64,000 nt of DNA, from positions 3,596,001 to 3,660,000 of the forward strand of contig NZ_BAAAWN010000001.1 of the NCBI RefSeq assembly GCF_039535095.1, read 5' to 3'. Under the pieces are notes generated by a model, which worked only from the letters and a program-made list of their open reading frames with translations, did no database searches and was not told where the DNA came from. The DNA comes from Arthrobacter ramosus. Its GTDB lineage: Bacteria > Actinomycetota > Actinomycetes > Actinomycetales > Micrococcaceae. The stretch's first letter is position 1, and each line of letters begins with the position of its first letter. Positions 18,626 to 27,086 of the stretch are shown here, one piece after another. The translations under genes were made by a program, and so were the position numbers.

Positions 18626-19924
18626 TCACCACTGCTCGTGCTGCGGGTACAGCGGGAAGTCTGCAGCGAGCTTGTCGACCCGGGCCTGCAAGGCTTCAAC
18701 GTCGGTAGCGGAGCCGGACTTGAGCGCCGAAGCGATGATCTCGGCAACCTCGGTGAATTCCGTGGCACCGAAGCCGCGGGTGGCGAGGGCCGGGGTACCG
18801 ATGCGCAGGCCGGAGGTGACCATCGGCGGGCGGGGGTCGAAAGGAACGGCGTTGCGGTTGACGGTGATGCCCACCGAATGCAGGAGGTCTTCTGCCTGCT
18901 GGCCGTCCAGCTGCGAGTTGCGCAGGTCCACGAGGACCAAGTGGACGTCGGTGCCGCCGGTCAAAACGGAAACACCGGCGTCGGCGACATCGGCCTGGTT
19001 GAGGCGATCGGCGATGATCTTGGCGCCTTCAAGGACGCGCTCCTGGCGCTCCTTGAACTCCTCGCCGGCAGCGATCTTGAACGCAACGGCCTTGGCGGCG
19101 ATCACGTGCATGAGCGGGCCGCCCTGCTGTCCCGGGAACACGTTGGAGTTGAGTTTCTTCGCCCATTCCTGCTTGGCGAGGATCACGCCGGAACGGGGGC
19201 CGGCCAGCGTCTTGTGCACCGTGGAGGTAACGACGTCGGAGTGCGGCACCGGGCTTGGGTGCAGGCCTGCTGCGACGAGGCCAGCGAAGTGGGCCATGTC
19301 CGTCCAAAGGAGCGCGCCAACCTCGTCGGCGATGGAACGGAAGGCTGCAAAGTCGAGGTGGCGCGGGTAAGCGGACCAGCCGGCGATGATGACCTGCGGC
19401 TTCTCGGCAATGGCCTGTTCGCGGAGCTTGTCCATGTCCACGCGGAAGTTGTCTTCTTCAACCTGGTAGGCAGCTACGTTGTAGAGCTTGCCGGAGAAGT
19501 TGAGCTTCATGCCATGGGTCAGGTGGCCACCGTGGGCCAGGGAAAGGCCGAGGATCTTGTCACCAGGAGTGATCATGGCGGACAGGGCTGCGGCGTTGGC
19601 CTGCGCACCCGAGTGCGGCTGTACGTTGGCGTACTCAGCGTCGAAGAGCGCCTTCACGCGGTCGATGGCCAGTTGCTCGGCGATGTCCACGTATTCGCAG
19701 CCGCCGTAGTAGCGGCGGCCCGGGTAGCCTTCGGCGTACTTGTTGGTCAGGACCGAGCCCTGGGCCTCCATGACGGCGCGGGGGGCAAAGTTCTCGGAAG
19801 CGATCATTTCCAGGGTGCCGCGCTGGCGGCCGAGTTCCTGTTCCAGAACTGCTGCGATCTCGGGGTCGAGCTCGGAAAGCGGCTGGTTGCTGATGGTCGC
19901 GGAGGTGATGGTGGTGGTGGTCAC
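18626..19924 (-). CDS. glyA: Serine hydroxymethyltransferase
   Basis: PLP enzyme converting serine and tetrahydrofolate to glycine and methylene-tetrahydrofolate. 432 residues. Visible are the N-terminal [36 protein letters not shown], the PLP lysine segment [16 protein letters not shown] and the folate/PLP part [20 protein letters not shown] 19924 is preferred because AGGAG lies 8 bases upstream; the frame extends to a TTG at 19945 without a site. The long leader carries a ZTP riboswitch. Confidence 0.97.
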   Translation of the reverse strand: MTTTTITSATISNQPLSELDPEIAAVLEQELGRQRGTLEMIASENFAPRAVMEAQGSVLTNKYAEGYPGRRYYGGCEYVDIAEQLAIDRVKALFDAEYANVQPHSGAQANAAALSAMITPGDKILGLSLAHGGHLTHGMKLNFSGKLYNVAAYQVEEDNFRVDMDKLREQAIAEKPQVIIAGWSAYPRHLDFAAFRSIADEVGALLWTDMAHFAGLVAAGLHPSPVPHSDVVTSTVHKTLAGPRSGVILAKQEWAKKLNSNVFPGQQGGPLMHVIAAKAVAFKIAAGEEFKERQERVLEGAKIIADRLNQADVADAGVSVLTGGTDVHLVLVDLRNSQLDGQQAEDLLHSVGITVNRNAVPFDPRPPMVTSGLRIGTPALATRGFGATEFTEVAEIIASALKSGSATDVEALQARVDKLAADFPLYPQHEQW

Positions 19925-20029
19925 GAAGATCTCCTGGATAGGCAACGGGTATTTCTACAGGTCAGGCTACCGGCTGGGTTTTTTCCATGCCTTTGATTAC
20001 GGGGCATGGCACAGCGACAGTAAAACGTG

Positions 20030-20112
20030 ACCCTCGGCCCAGGCGTACGATCCGTGGTCTTCATCAATGCCGCTCCCTGGTGGTACACCACCCAACGCCA
20101 GTCGCGACGACT
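20030..20112 (-). ncRNA. ZTP (pfl) riboswitch controlling glyA-folD
   Basis: On the minus strand, in order: GUCGCGACUGGCG, a hairpin GGUGG..ACCACC, AGGGAGC, a variable arm of about 27 bases, then CGCCUGGGCC. These are the conserved elements of the ZTP/ZMP-sensing pfl RNA, known to precede glyA, folD and purine genes. It binds the purine precursor ZMP/ZTP, which builds up when 10-formyl-THF is short, and switches the folate genes on. A hairpin at 19985-20009 lies between it and the glyA start but lacks a U-run, so control may be translational. Confidence 0.87.
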
Positions 20113-20151
20113 TAAACAGTACAACAGGTGCGCAACGGTAGGCTTGATCGT

Positions 20152-21012
20152 GTGACTGACTCCACCCTGCCTACGTCTTTTGTTGTAACCCTGTCCTGCC
20201 CGGACCGGCCCGGAATTGTGCACGCCGTTGCAGGCGCTTTGTTGGAGGCTGGCTGCAACATCGCCGATTCCCAGCAGTACGGCAGCCCCAGCACGGGAAA
20301 CTTCTTCATGCGGGTGGAAGCCACGACGTCCTCGACCCAGGCTGAACTGAGTTCGGCACTGGCCCCGGTGGCCGAAGAATTCGGCATGAAGTGGCAGATC
20401 AACCCGGTGGGCCAGAAGGTCCGTACCCTGATCCTGGGCTCAAAGGACGCACACTGCCTCAACGATCTGCTCTTCCAGCAACGCACTGGCACCCTCCCCA
20501 TCGAGGTGCCGGCCATAGTATCCAACCACCGGGACCTCGAAGGTCTGGCGGAGTTCTACGGGATCCCCTTCCACCACATCCCTGTCACTCCGGACACCAA
20601 GCCCCAGGCCGAGGCGAAGCTGCTCGAGCTCATCCGTGAGCACGGCATCGAGCTGACCGTCCTGGCGCGCTACATGCAGGTCCTCTCCAACGAGCTCTGC
20701 ACCGAACTCAACGGCAAGGCCATCAACATCCATCACTCCTTCCTGCCGTCCTTCAAGGGCGCCAAGCCTTACCACCAGGCGCATGCCCGGGGCGTGAAGA
20801 TCATCGGTGCCACCGCCCACTACGTCACGGCGGACCTCGACGAGGGCCCGATCATCGAGCAGGAAGTCATCCGGGTGGACCACGCCCGCACAGCCGAGCA
20901 ATTCGTGCAGATGGGCCGCGACGTCGAGGGCCGCACGCTGGCGCAGGCTGTGCAGTGGCACGCCGAGCACCGCGTCCTGCTCGACGGCACCCGCACGGTG
21001 GTGTTCAACTAG
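20152..21012 (+). CDS. purU: Formyltetrahydrofolate deformylase
   Basis: Hydrolyses 10-formyl-tetrahydrofolate to formate and THF, balancing one-carbon pools. 286 residues: an ACT domain (about 8-85, FVVTLSCPDRPGIVHAVAGA) and a formyl-transferase-type domain with SNHRDLE, NIHHSFLPSFKGAKPYHQAH and the catalytic Asp in YVTADLDEGPIIEQ. GTG 20152 is 7 bases after TAGGCT (20139-20144), so the message is probably leaderless; the GTG at 20128 lies upstream of this promoter. It is divergent from glyA-folD, consistent with a shared folate locus. Confidence 0.95.
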   Translation: MTDSTLPTSFVVTLSCPDRPGIVHAVAGALLEAGCNIADSQQYGSPSTGNFFMRVEATTSSTQAELSSALAPVAEEFGMKWQINPVGQKVRTLILGSKDAHCLNDLLFQQRTGTLPIEVPAIVSNHRDLEGLAEFYGIPFHHIPVTPDTKPQAEAKLLELIREHGIELTVLARYMQVLSNELCTELNGKAINIHHSFLPSFKGAKPYHQAHARGVKIIGATAHYVTADLDEGPIIEQEVIRVDHARTAEQFVQMGRDVEGRTLAQAVQWHAEHRVLLDGTRTVVFN

Positions 21013-21020
21013 CGCTCCCC

Positions 21021-21090
21021 CACCCAACTAGCTCGCATTAGTTGTCGTTTTGACGCCTCATAACGACACCTATTGCGAGTCAGTTGGGTG
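21021..21090. repeat. Interspersed palindromic repeat, copy 1
   Basis: CACCCAACTAGCTCGCATTA at the left end and its near-complement ending GCGAGTCAGTTGGGTG at the right end can fold into one long hairpin about 70 bases long. It starts 9 bases after the purU stop. Three other copies are at 21765, 54811 and 63731. Confidence 0.9.
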
Positions 21091-21105
21091 TTCTACGCTG
21101 GGTCC

Positions 21106-21783
21106 ATGCAGGGCTTCCCGGACGCCGACCACGAAGCGGACCTCGCCGCGTTCTATGACCGGCAGGCCCCTCTCCTGCACACCCGCGCCATGACCCCGCA
21201 TCGGACGGAATGCCGCGATTGGTTCATTCGCCTGCTTAAGGACGAACACAGGCACTCGCTGTTCGAACTAGGCTGCGGCACCGGCGTCGAAGGTTTGGAA
21301 TTCGTCCGAGCGGGACTGCACTACACGGGCGTCGATCTTTCCGAAGAGAGCATCCACGTCGCCCGTGCCAAGGGCTTGGACGCCAGCGTGGCGAGCGGAC
21401 GGTCCCTGCCGTTCGCCGACGCCACGTTCCCGGCCGTGTGGACCATGAGCACCCTCTTGCATGTCCCCAACAGCACGATCCACGACGTCGTCGCTGAACT
21501 CGTGCGGGTCAGCGCGGCCGGTGCGCCGATCGCCGTCGGGCTCTGGTCCGGTGACGATGAAGAAGTCCTCAACCCCGAGGACCAAGACGAGCCGCGGCGG
21601 TTCTTCAGCCGGCGGAGCGACGACACCCTGCGCCGCATCTTGGGTGCCTACGGCACGGTGGAACACTTTGAAACCTGGCCCGAGGGAACGGGCGTCGAGT
21701 CCGGACCCGGTGCGGGCAATTGGACCCAGCACTACCAGTTCCTGGTCCTCCGGACACCTTCCGACCCAACTGACTCGCAGTAG
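21106..21783 (+). CDS. Class I SAM-dependent methyltransferase
   Basis: A 225-residue small-molecule-type methyltransferase. The SAM site is LFELGCGTGVEGLEF (motif I), with the acidic TGVDLSEES (motif II) and a later region LPFADATFPAVWTMSTLLHV. The substrate cannot be inferred. ATG 21106 lies 6 bases after TACGCT (21094-21099), so it is probably leaderless. Palindromic repeats flank it on both sides, and its last codons (PTDSQ) are encoded by repeat copy 2, meaning the repeat supplied the present 3' end. Confidence 0.87.
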   Translation: MQGFPDADHEADLAAFYDRQAPLLHTRAMTPHRTECRDWFIRLLKDEHRHSLFELGCGTGVEGLEFVRAGLHYTGVDLSEESIHVARAKGLDASVASGRSLPFADATFPAVWTMSTLLHVPNSTIHDVVAELVRVSAAGAPIAVGLWSGDDEEVLNPEDQDEPRRFFSRRSDDTLRRILGAYGTVEHFETWPEGTGVESGPGAGNWTQHYQFLVLRTPSDPTDSQ

Positions 21784-21823
21784 GTGTCGTTATGGGGCGT
21801 CAAAGCGACACCTACTGCTTGGG
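21765..21823. repeat. Interspersed palindromic repeat, copy 2 (shortened)
   Basis: CCCAACTGACTCGCAGTAGG through GACACCTACTGCTTGGG. It lacks about eight bases of the right arm compared with the other copies. It overlaps the 3' end and TAG stop of the methyltransferase gene. The following 150 bases (21824-21973) are G-rich, with partly repeated GGGTTCCCTGGC/GGGTCCCTGGC stretches and no gene. Confidence 0.85.
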
Positions 21824-21973
21824 CCCACGCCGCCGGGGTTCCCTGGCCGTGGGGCCCCACCGGCGAGGGTCCCTGGCTGAGCTTGCGAAGCCTGGGAGCC
21901 GGCGGGGACTTGCGAGGCGAGGGTGGCGGTGGGGACTCGTTGGGTTGGGGCCGGCGTGTTCTAGGCTTGCCCC

Positions 21974-22498
21974 ATGGCTCCCATTTACACCTTCGCCGGG
22001 GATACCCCGGCCATCCATGACACCGCCTTTGTGGCACCCACGGCTTCCATCATCGGCAAGGCCACCCTCGGCGCGGACTCCAGCGCCTTCTATGGTGTGT
22101 CAGTCCGTGCCGACACCGCCGCAATCAGCGTCGGTGCCGGCTCGAACCTGCAGGACAATGTGGTCCTGCACGCCGACCCCGGTTTCCCGTGCACCGTCGG
22201 CGAACGCGTCAGCGTCGGCCACAGCGCCGTCGTCCACGGATGCACCGTGGAGGACGACTGCCTCATCGGCATGAGCGCCACCATCCTGAACGGCGCCGTC
22301 ATCGGTACCGGTTCGCTCGTTGCCGCCGGCGCGGTCGTGCTTGAGGGAACTGTCATCCCGCCGCGATCCTTGGTTGCCGGCGTGCCCGCCAAGGTGCGTC
22401 GCGAACTGAGCGAGGAAGAGCTCGACGGCGTGAAGCGCAACGCGGCGCACTACCGGGAGCTGGCCGCGGCGCACCGCGAGATGCACGCGCAGGGCTAG
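21974..22498 (+). CDS. Gamma-carbonic anhydrase-like hexapeptide-repeat protein
   Basis: A 174-residue left-handed beta-helix protein of the YrdA/PaaY group. Hexapeptide turns run from about residue 20 to 140 (e.g. PTASIIGKATLG, GCTVEDDCLIGMSATILNGA). Metal-ligand histidines are seen in VVLHADPGF and VGHSAVVHGC with the right spacing. Members bind zinc or iron; some hydrate CO2, while others are thioesterases or of unknown role. ATG 21974 is 6 bases after TAGGCT (21962-21967). Its stop shares CTAG (22495-22498) with the convergent oxidase gene. Confidence 0.88.
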   Translation: MAPIYTFAGDTPAIHDTAFVAPTASIIGKATLGADSSAFYGVSVRADTAAISVGAGSNLQDNVVLHADPGFPCTVGERVSVGHSAVVHGCTVEDDCLIGMSATILNGAVIGTGSLVAAGAVVLEGTVIPPRSLVAGVPAKVRRELSEEELDGVKRNAAHYRELAAAHREMHAQG

Positions 22499-24219
22499 TC
22501 CAGGCTGATCGGACCCAGCTCGTCCAATACGTCACCGGGACCGGGGTTGCCTGCCACGGACGAACCACCGAGGTGGTTCACCACACCCCACACGGCGTTG
22601 AGGCCTGTGGTGACGGCGCCTTCGGCCCAGCCTGCGGTGAACGAGACGTCGTCGCCGGCCAGGAAGATGCCCCGCTGGCTCTCCGGCAGCTTGTCCTGCT
22701 TGAAGTGGGTGAACAGTCGCTGCTGGTAGCGGTAGTGCCCGGGCAGGTTGGCCTTGAAGGCACCCATGAAGTTGGGGTCGGCCTCCCAGGAAACGGTAAT
22801 CGGCTGGCCCACGATGTGGCTCGCAATGTCCACGCCCGGGTAGATCTGCTCGAGCGAGTGCAGCATGAGCTTGACTCGTTCCTCGGCATTGAGCGAGAGC
22901 CACTTCAGGGCGTCGTCGTTCCACGTGTAGGAAAGCAGGATGACGGCAGGCTTGTCCGGACCGTCGTCGAGCAGGTACGTTGCCCGGTTGAGCCGGTCGG
23001 TCAGCGTCATGGACAGCACTTCGCGGCCCGTTTCGGGGTCGATGTCCTTCCAGAACGGCCGGTCCACCATCACGAAGGTCTTGGACGACTGCATGTAGTG
23101 CGAGCGCTCGATCGCGGTCCAGAGTTCCGAGGGGAACAACGATTCCTGGGTGTGGATCCGCGTGGACAGCAACCATGACTGGCACGTGGTCACGACGGCG
23201 GGGTAGCCGGTTTCGCGGCCCCAACGTTCGCGCACCATGAGGTCGCCGTTCGCTCCGCGTTCGATGCGGTCCACGGCTCCGCGCGGGGAACCGGAATGCA
23301 ACGATGCGAGCGAGGTGCCGTCGGGCCAGTGAGCCATGCCCGACGGCGCGTGGTGCCAGAGTGCCTCGGGGAGCCGTTGCGCTCCCCCGGTGATGAGCCG
23401 GTGCTGGTCATCGGCGTCGGTGTAGACGACGCGCAGGATTTCGAGGATGGAGTTGGGGAAGTCGGTGTCCCAGCCGCCGGTGCCGAACCCTACCTGCCCG
23501 AAGGCCTCGCGGTGTGCGAATCCGGCCTCCTTGAAGGACTTGCTTGCGGCGATGAAGCCGTAGAAGGTCTGCTCGTCCAGGAGCGGGAGCAGTTCGTTCC
23601 ATAGCTCCTTGATGCGCTTGGTGTCGCGGGCCCGGATGGCCTCCTGCATTTCCTGGAACGCGGCGCCGTCATTCACTGCGGCCTTCCAGGCTGCGGCAAC
23701 TTCGTGGAAGAACTCCGGCAGGTCCGCCGAGGTGGCGGCGTAGTGCTTCTGCCCGGCCAGCTCGATCACCGTGCTTGAAGTTGCGGGCGCGAGCGGGTTG
23801 GGGAATTCCTGGGTGTCCAGGCCGAGGAGGTCCACGTAGTGGTAGAACGCCTTGCCTGACACGGGGAAGCGCATGCCGCCAAGGTCTGCCACCACTCCGG
23901 GAGCGGAGGGGAAGCCCGCGGTGCGCAGCCGCCCGCCGATCTGGTCGGCCTCGTAGACCACGGGGCGCAGCCCGAGCTTCATGAGCTCGTAGGCCGTGAC
24001 GAGTCCCGAGAGGCCGGCGCCGATCACCGCCACCTCCGCGCCGTACAGTTCCGGCGGAACAACCGCCAGGCCGTCGGAGTGGGCCAAGTAGTGGTCGTAG
24101 CTGAAGGGGAAGTCCGGGTTCAGCATGGTGATGGGAGCGTCGCCCGGCGTCGCTTGGGAAGTCCCGGTGCCACCTGTGCGGGGTGTGGGTTCCGTGGGCA
24201 ATTCGGTGGCGATGGTCAT
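22495..24219 (-). CDS. FAD-dependent amine/amino-acid oxidase (flavin monoamine oxidase family)
   Basis: A 574-residue flavoenzyme. The FAD-binding fold is VAVIGAGLSGLVTAYELMKL (about 63-82), followed by the conserved GGRLRTAGF and DLGGMRFPVSG. The C-terminal FAD-contact region is GIFLAGDDVSFTAGWAEGAV. Overall shape and motifs match the branch holding tryptophan 2-monooxygenase and L-amino-acid oxidases rather than short amine oxidases, but the substrate is inferred only. The ATG overlaps the stop of an amino-acid permease (ATGA, 24216-24219), so uptake and oxidation are coupled. Confidence 0.85.
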   Translation of the reverse strand: MTIATELPTEPTPRTGGTGTSQATPGDAPITMLNPDFPFSYDHYLAHSDGLAVVPPELYGAEVAVIGAGLSGLVTAYELMKLGLRPVVYEADQIGGRLRTAGFPSAPGVVADLGGMRFPVSGKAFYHYVDLLGLDTQEFPNPLAPATSSTVIELAGQKHYAATSADLPEFFHEVAAAWKAAVNDGAAFQEMQEAIRARDTKRIKELWNELLPLLDEQTFYGFIAASKSFKEAGFAHREAFGQVGFGTGGWDTDFPNSILEILRVVYTDADDQHRLITGGAQRLPEALWHHAPSGMAHWPDGTSLASLHSGSPRGAVDRIERGANGDLMVRERWGRETGYPAVVTTCQSWLLSTRIHTQESLFPSELWTAIERSHYMQSSKTFVMVDRPFWKDIDPETGREVLSMTLTDRLNRATYLLDDGPDKPAVILLSYTWNDDALKWLSLNAEERVKLMLHSLEQIYPGVDIASHIVGQPITVSWEADPNFMGAFKANLPGHYRYQQRLFTHFKQDKLPESQRGIFLAGDDVSFTAGWAEGAVTTGLNAVWGVVNHLGGSSVAGNPGPGDVLDELGPISLD

Positions 24220-25766
24220 GAAAGTTCTGCCTTCACAATTTCCGGGTCAGCGACCCTTGCGGATAGTTCACGGTATTCCTGATCGGTCAGGGCCGCTACC
24301 TTGGAGTTCCGGCGTCCGTAGCCGAAGTAGAGCGCGATCCCCACAAGCATCCAGCCGCCGAATACCACCCAGGTGTCAGCACCCAGGTTGGCCATGAGGT
24401 AGGCGCACATCAGCGTGCCGAGAACAGGAGTGATCGGGTAGAGCGGTACGCGGAAGCTGCGCTTGAGCTCCGGGCGGTTGCGCCGCAGGTAGATGACGGC
24501 GACGTTCACCAGCGCGAACGCGAAGAGGGTGCCGATGCTGGTGGCGTCGGCCAGCGCGCCGAGCGGGACGAGCCCCGCGGTGAGTGCGACGGCGGTGCCC
24601 ACGATGAGCGTTCCGGCCACCGGGGTGCCGGTTCGTGGAGAGATACGGCCGAAGACCTCCGGGACCAGTCCGTCGCGGGACATGGAGAGCAGGATGCGGG
24701 TCTGGCCATAGAGGACCGTCAGCACGATGCTGGCGATGGCCAGCACGGCTCCGATGGAGAAGACGAGCGCGATCCAGGGCTGGTGGGTGGTTTCCTCGAG
24801 GATCTGGACGAGGGCCGCTTCGGTGCCGCCGAACCATTCCCAGGGGCGGGCGCCGATGGCGGCTACGGCAACCAGGACGTAGATGCTGGTCACGATCACC
24901 ATGGAGAGCAAGATGGCGCGCGGCAGGTCGCGCTTAGGGTTGCGGGCCTCTTCGCCGGCAGTGGAAGCGGCATCGAAGCCGATGTAGGAGAAGAACACCC
25001 TGGATGCGGCGGCCGAAACACCCGCGGCGCCCATGGGCATGAGCGGTTCGAAGTTGCCGGCGTTGAACGCGGTGAAAGCGACGGCGCAGAAGAAGAGCAG
25101 GATGACGATCTTGATGGTCACGATCACGGTGTTGATCCAGGCGCTCTCCTTGGCGCCTCGCACCAGCAGGACCATCGCGAGGACCACAATCAGCATGGCC
25201 GGGATGTTGACCACGCCGCCGCTCCCCGGCGGCTGGGACATCGCGTCCGGCAGGAACTGGCCGAACGCGGCGAGGGTTTCGTTCACGTATTGCCCTGCGC
25301 CGACGGCCACGGCAGCCACGGAGACCGCGTATTCGAGGACGAGGCACCAACCACAGATCCAGGCCATGCCTTCGCCCATCGTGGCGTAGGAGTAGGAGTA
25401 GCTGGAACCGGCAACGGGTACGAGGCCCGCCATTTCGGCGTAGGACACAGCCGAGAACAGCGCAGCAAGGCCCGCCACGACGAAGGAAATCCAGACCGCT
25501 GGTCCGGCCAGCGGCACGGATTCACCCAGGATCACCAGGATGCCCGTGCCGAGGGTGGCGCCGACACTGATCATGGTCAGTTGGAGGACGCCGAAGCTGC
25601 GGACCAGCGGCGTACCGCTTTCGCTGCTTCCGGCTTCGCTGACCATCTGCCCGATCGGCTTGCGGCGCAGCAGCTGCGAACCGAGCCCCGGGCGGCGGGC
25701 GGCGTTGCCGGCATCCGTATTCGTGGCGTGCGTTGGCTTGGTCTGGGTGGAGGTAGGCACAGTCAC
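24216..25766 (-). CDS. Amino acid permease, APC superfamily
   Basis: A 516-residue transporter with about twelve hydrophobic helices. It shows the APC pattern FGVLQLTMISVGATLGTGILVI and a helix VSYAEMAGLVPVAGSSYSYSY, and resembles the cationic amino-acid transporter group. It probably imports the substrate of the overlapping oxidase. GTG 25766 is preferred because GAAGGG lies about 10 bases upstream; an upstream ATG at 25844 would overlap the divergent alr promoter. The Ser/Thr-rich first 60 residues are cytoplasmic. Confidence 0.87.
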   Translation of the reverse strand: MTVPTSTQTKPTHATNTDAGNAARRPGLGSQLLRRKPIGQMVSEAGSSESGTPLVRSFGVLQLTMISVGATLGTGILVILGESVPLAGPAVWISFVVAGLAALFSAVSYAEMAGLVPVAGSSYSYSYATMGEGMAWICGWCLVLEYAVSVAAVAVGAGQYVNETLAAFGQFLPDAMSQPPGSGGVVNIPAMLIVVLAMVLLVRGAKESAWINTVIVTIKIVILLFFCAVAFTAFNAGNFEPLMPMGAAGVSAAASRVFFSYIGFDAASTAGEEARNPKRDLPRAILLSMVIVTSIYVLVAVAAIGARPWEWFGGTEAALVQILEETTHQPWIALVFSIGAVLAIASIVLTVLYGQTRILLSMSRDGLVPEVFGRISPRTGTPVAGTLIVGTAVALTAGLVPLGALADATSIGTLFAFALVNVAVIYLRRNRPELKRSFRVPLYPITPVLGTLMCAYLMANLGADTWVVFGGWMLVGIALYFGYGRRNSKVAALTDQEYRELSARVADPEIVKAELS

Positions 25767-25865
25767 CGTTGACGTCCCTTCAGAGTAGTTGGCGGTTTCC
25801 CCTGACCACCCTAAGCCTGTGAGCCAGCTCTCACGGCGGTGCAAAATGACCTATAGTGATCAACC

Positions 25866-27086
25866 ATGAGACGTATTGCACAATCAGAAACGACGCCGGA
25901 AGCGGCGCTTTCCGGGCAGGTCAGCGTTGATCTGTCCGCAATTTCAGACAACATCAAAGCCGTCAAAAAGCGCACCGCCGCGCCGCATTTCATGGCCGTC
26001 GTCAAGGGGAACGGCTACGGTCACGGCCTCGTGGATGTTGCCCGCACGGCCGTTGCGGCAGGAGCCGATTGGCTAGGGACCGCCCAGTTGAGCGAAGCCA
26101 TCACCTTGCGCCAGGCGGGCATCACGGTGCCGGTCCTTTCGTGGCTGTATCTGGCATCCCAGGCCAGCGCGACCATCCGTGAGGCACTCGAGTACGACGT
26201 CGACGTTTCGCTTGGGAGCGTCGGTCAACTTGAGGTCCTGGCCGGGATCGCGGGGCAATTGGGCCGCCCCGCCGTCGTGCACCTGGAGCTGGACAGCGGC
26301 CTCAGCCGCGGCGGTGCGCGCAAGGAGGACTGGCTCGGACTCGTGGCCCAGGCTCGCAAGGCCGAGCAGGACGGCACGGTTCTGGTCCGCGGCATCTGGA
26401 CCCACCTGGCCTGGGCCGATGTTCCCGCCCACCCTGGCAACGCTGCAGCCGTGGCAGAGTTCGAGGACGCCGTTCGCGAGGCCCGCGCTGCCGGCCTTGA
26501 TCCGCAGCTGCGGCACGTGTCGAGCTCGGCAAACATCCTGGACCGGCCCGAATTCCACTTCGACATGGTCCGCGCCGGACTGGCCATCTACGGATTGGCC
26601 CCGGCGGACCACCTGGATCCCGCCGACTTCGGACTTCGCCCCGCCTTGAGCGTCACCGCACCACTCGTCATGATCAAGAAGGTCCCGGCCGGGACCGGGG
26701 TCAGCTACGAACACCAGGCCATCACGCACGAGCCGCGCTATCTCGGACTCATTCCCCTGGGTTACGCCGACGGGATCCCCAAGGGCATCAGCGGCCGGAG
26801 CCTGGTCCAGATCGCCGGGCGGAAAGTCTCCGTGATCGGCAAGGTGTGCATGGATCAGTTCATGGTGGACCTCGGTCCGGATGCTTCCGGGATCGGGGTC
26901 GGTGACACGGCGGTCCTGTTCGGCGATCCGGCCGGAGGGGCTGCGAGCGCCGACGATTGGGGCGCCGCCATCGGAAGCCATGGTGACGAGATCATCAACC
27001 GGATCGCACCACGACTCCCGCGCGTGTATGAGTCCAGTGCCTACGAGTGCCCCGATTACCAGGAGGCCCCGAGCGATGTCGCCTGA
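25866..27086 (+). CDS. alr: Alanine racemase
   Basis: PLP enzyme interconverting L- and D-alanine for cell-wall synthesis or catabolism. 406 residues. The PLP lysine lies in HFMAVVKGNGYGHG, the catalytic Tyr/Cys region is VIGKVCMDQFMVDLG, and GYADGIPKGIS is present. ATG 25866 lies 8 bases after TATAGT (25852-25857), so it is probably leaderless. It overlaps the following PucR-type gene by 11 bases and is divergent from the permease-oxidase pair. Whether this is the only racemase or a second, catabolic one cannot be seen here. Confidence 0.93.
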   Translation: MRRIAQSETTPEAALSGQVSVDLSAISDNIKAVKKRTAAPHFMAVVKGNGYGHGLVDVARTAVAAGADWLGTAQLSEAITLRQAGITVPVLSWLYLASQASATIREALEYDVDVSLGSVGQLEVLAGIAGQLGRPAVVHLELDSGLSRGGARKEDWLGLVAQARKAEQDGTVLVRGIWTHLAWADVPAHPGNAAAVAEFEDAVREARAAGLDPQLRHVSSSANILDRPEFHFDMVRAGLAIYGLAPADHLDPADFGLRPALSVTAPLVMIKKVPAGTGVSYEHQAITHEPRYLGLIPLGYADGIPKGISGRSLVQIAGRKVSVIGKVCMDQFMVDLGPDASGIGVGDTAVLFGDPAGGAASADDWGAAIGSHGDEIINRIAPRLPRVYESSAYECPDYQEAPSDVA

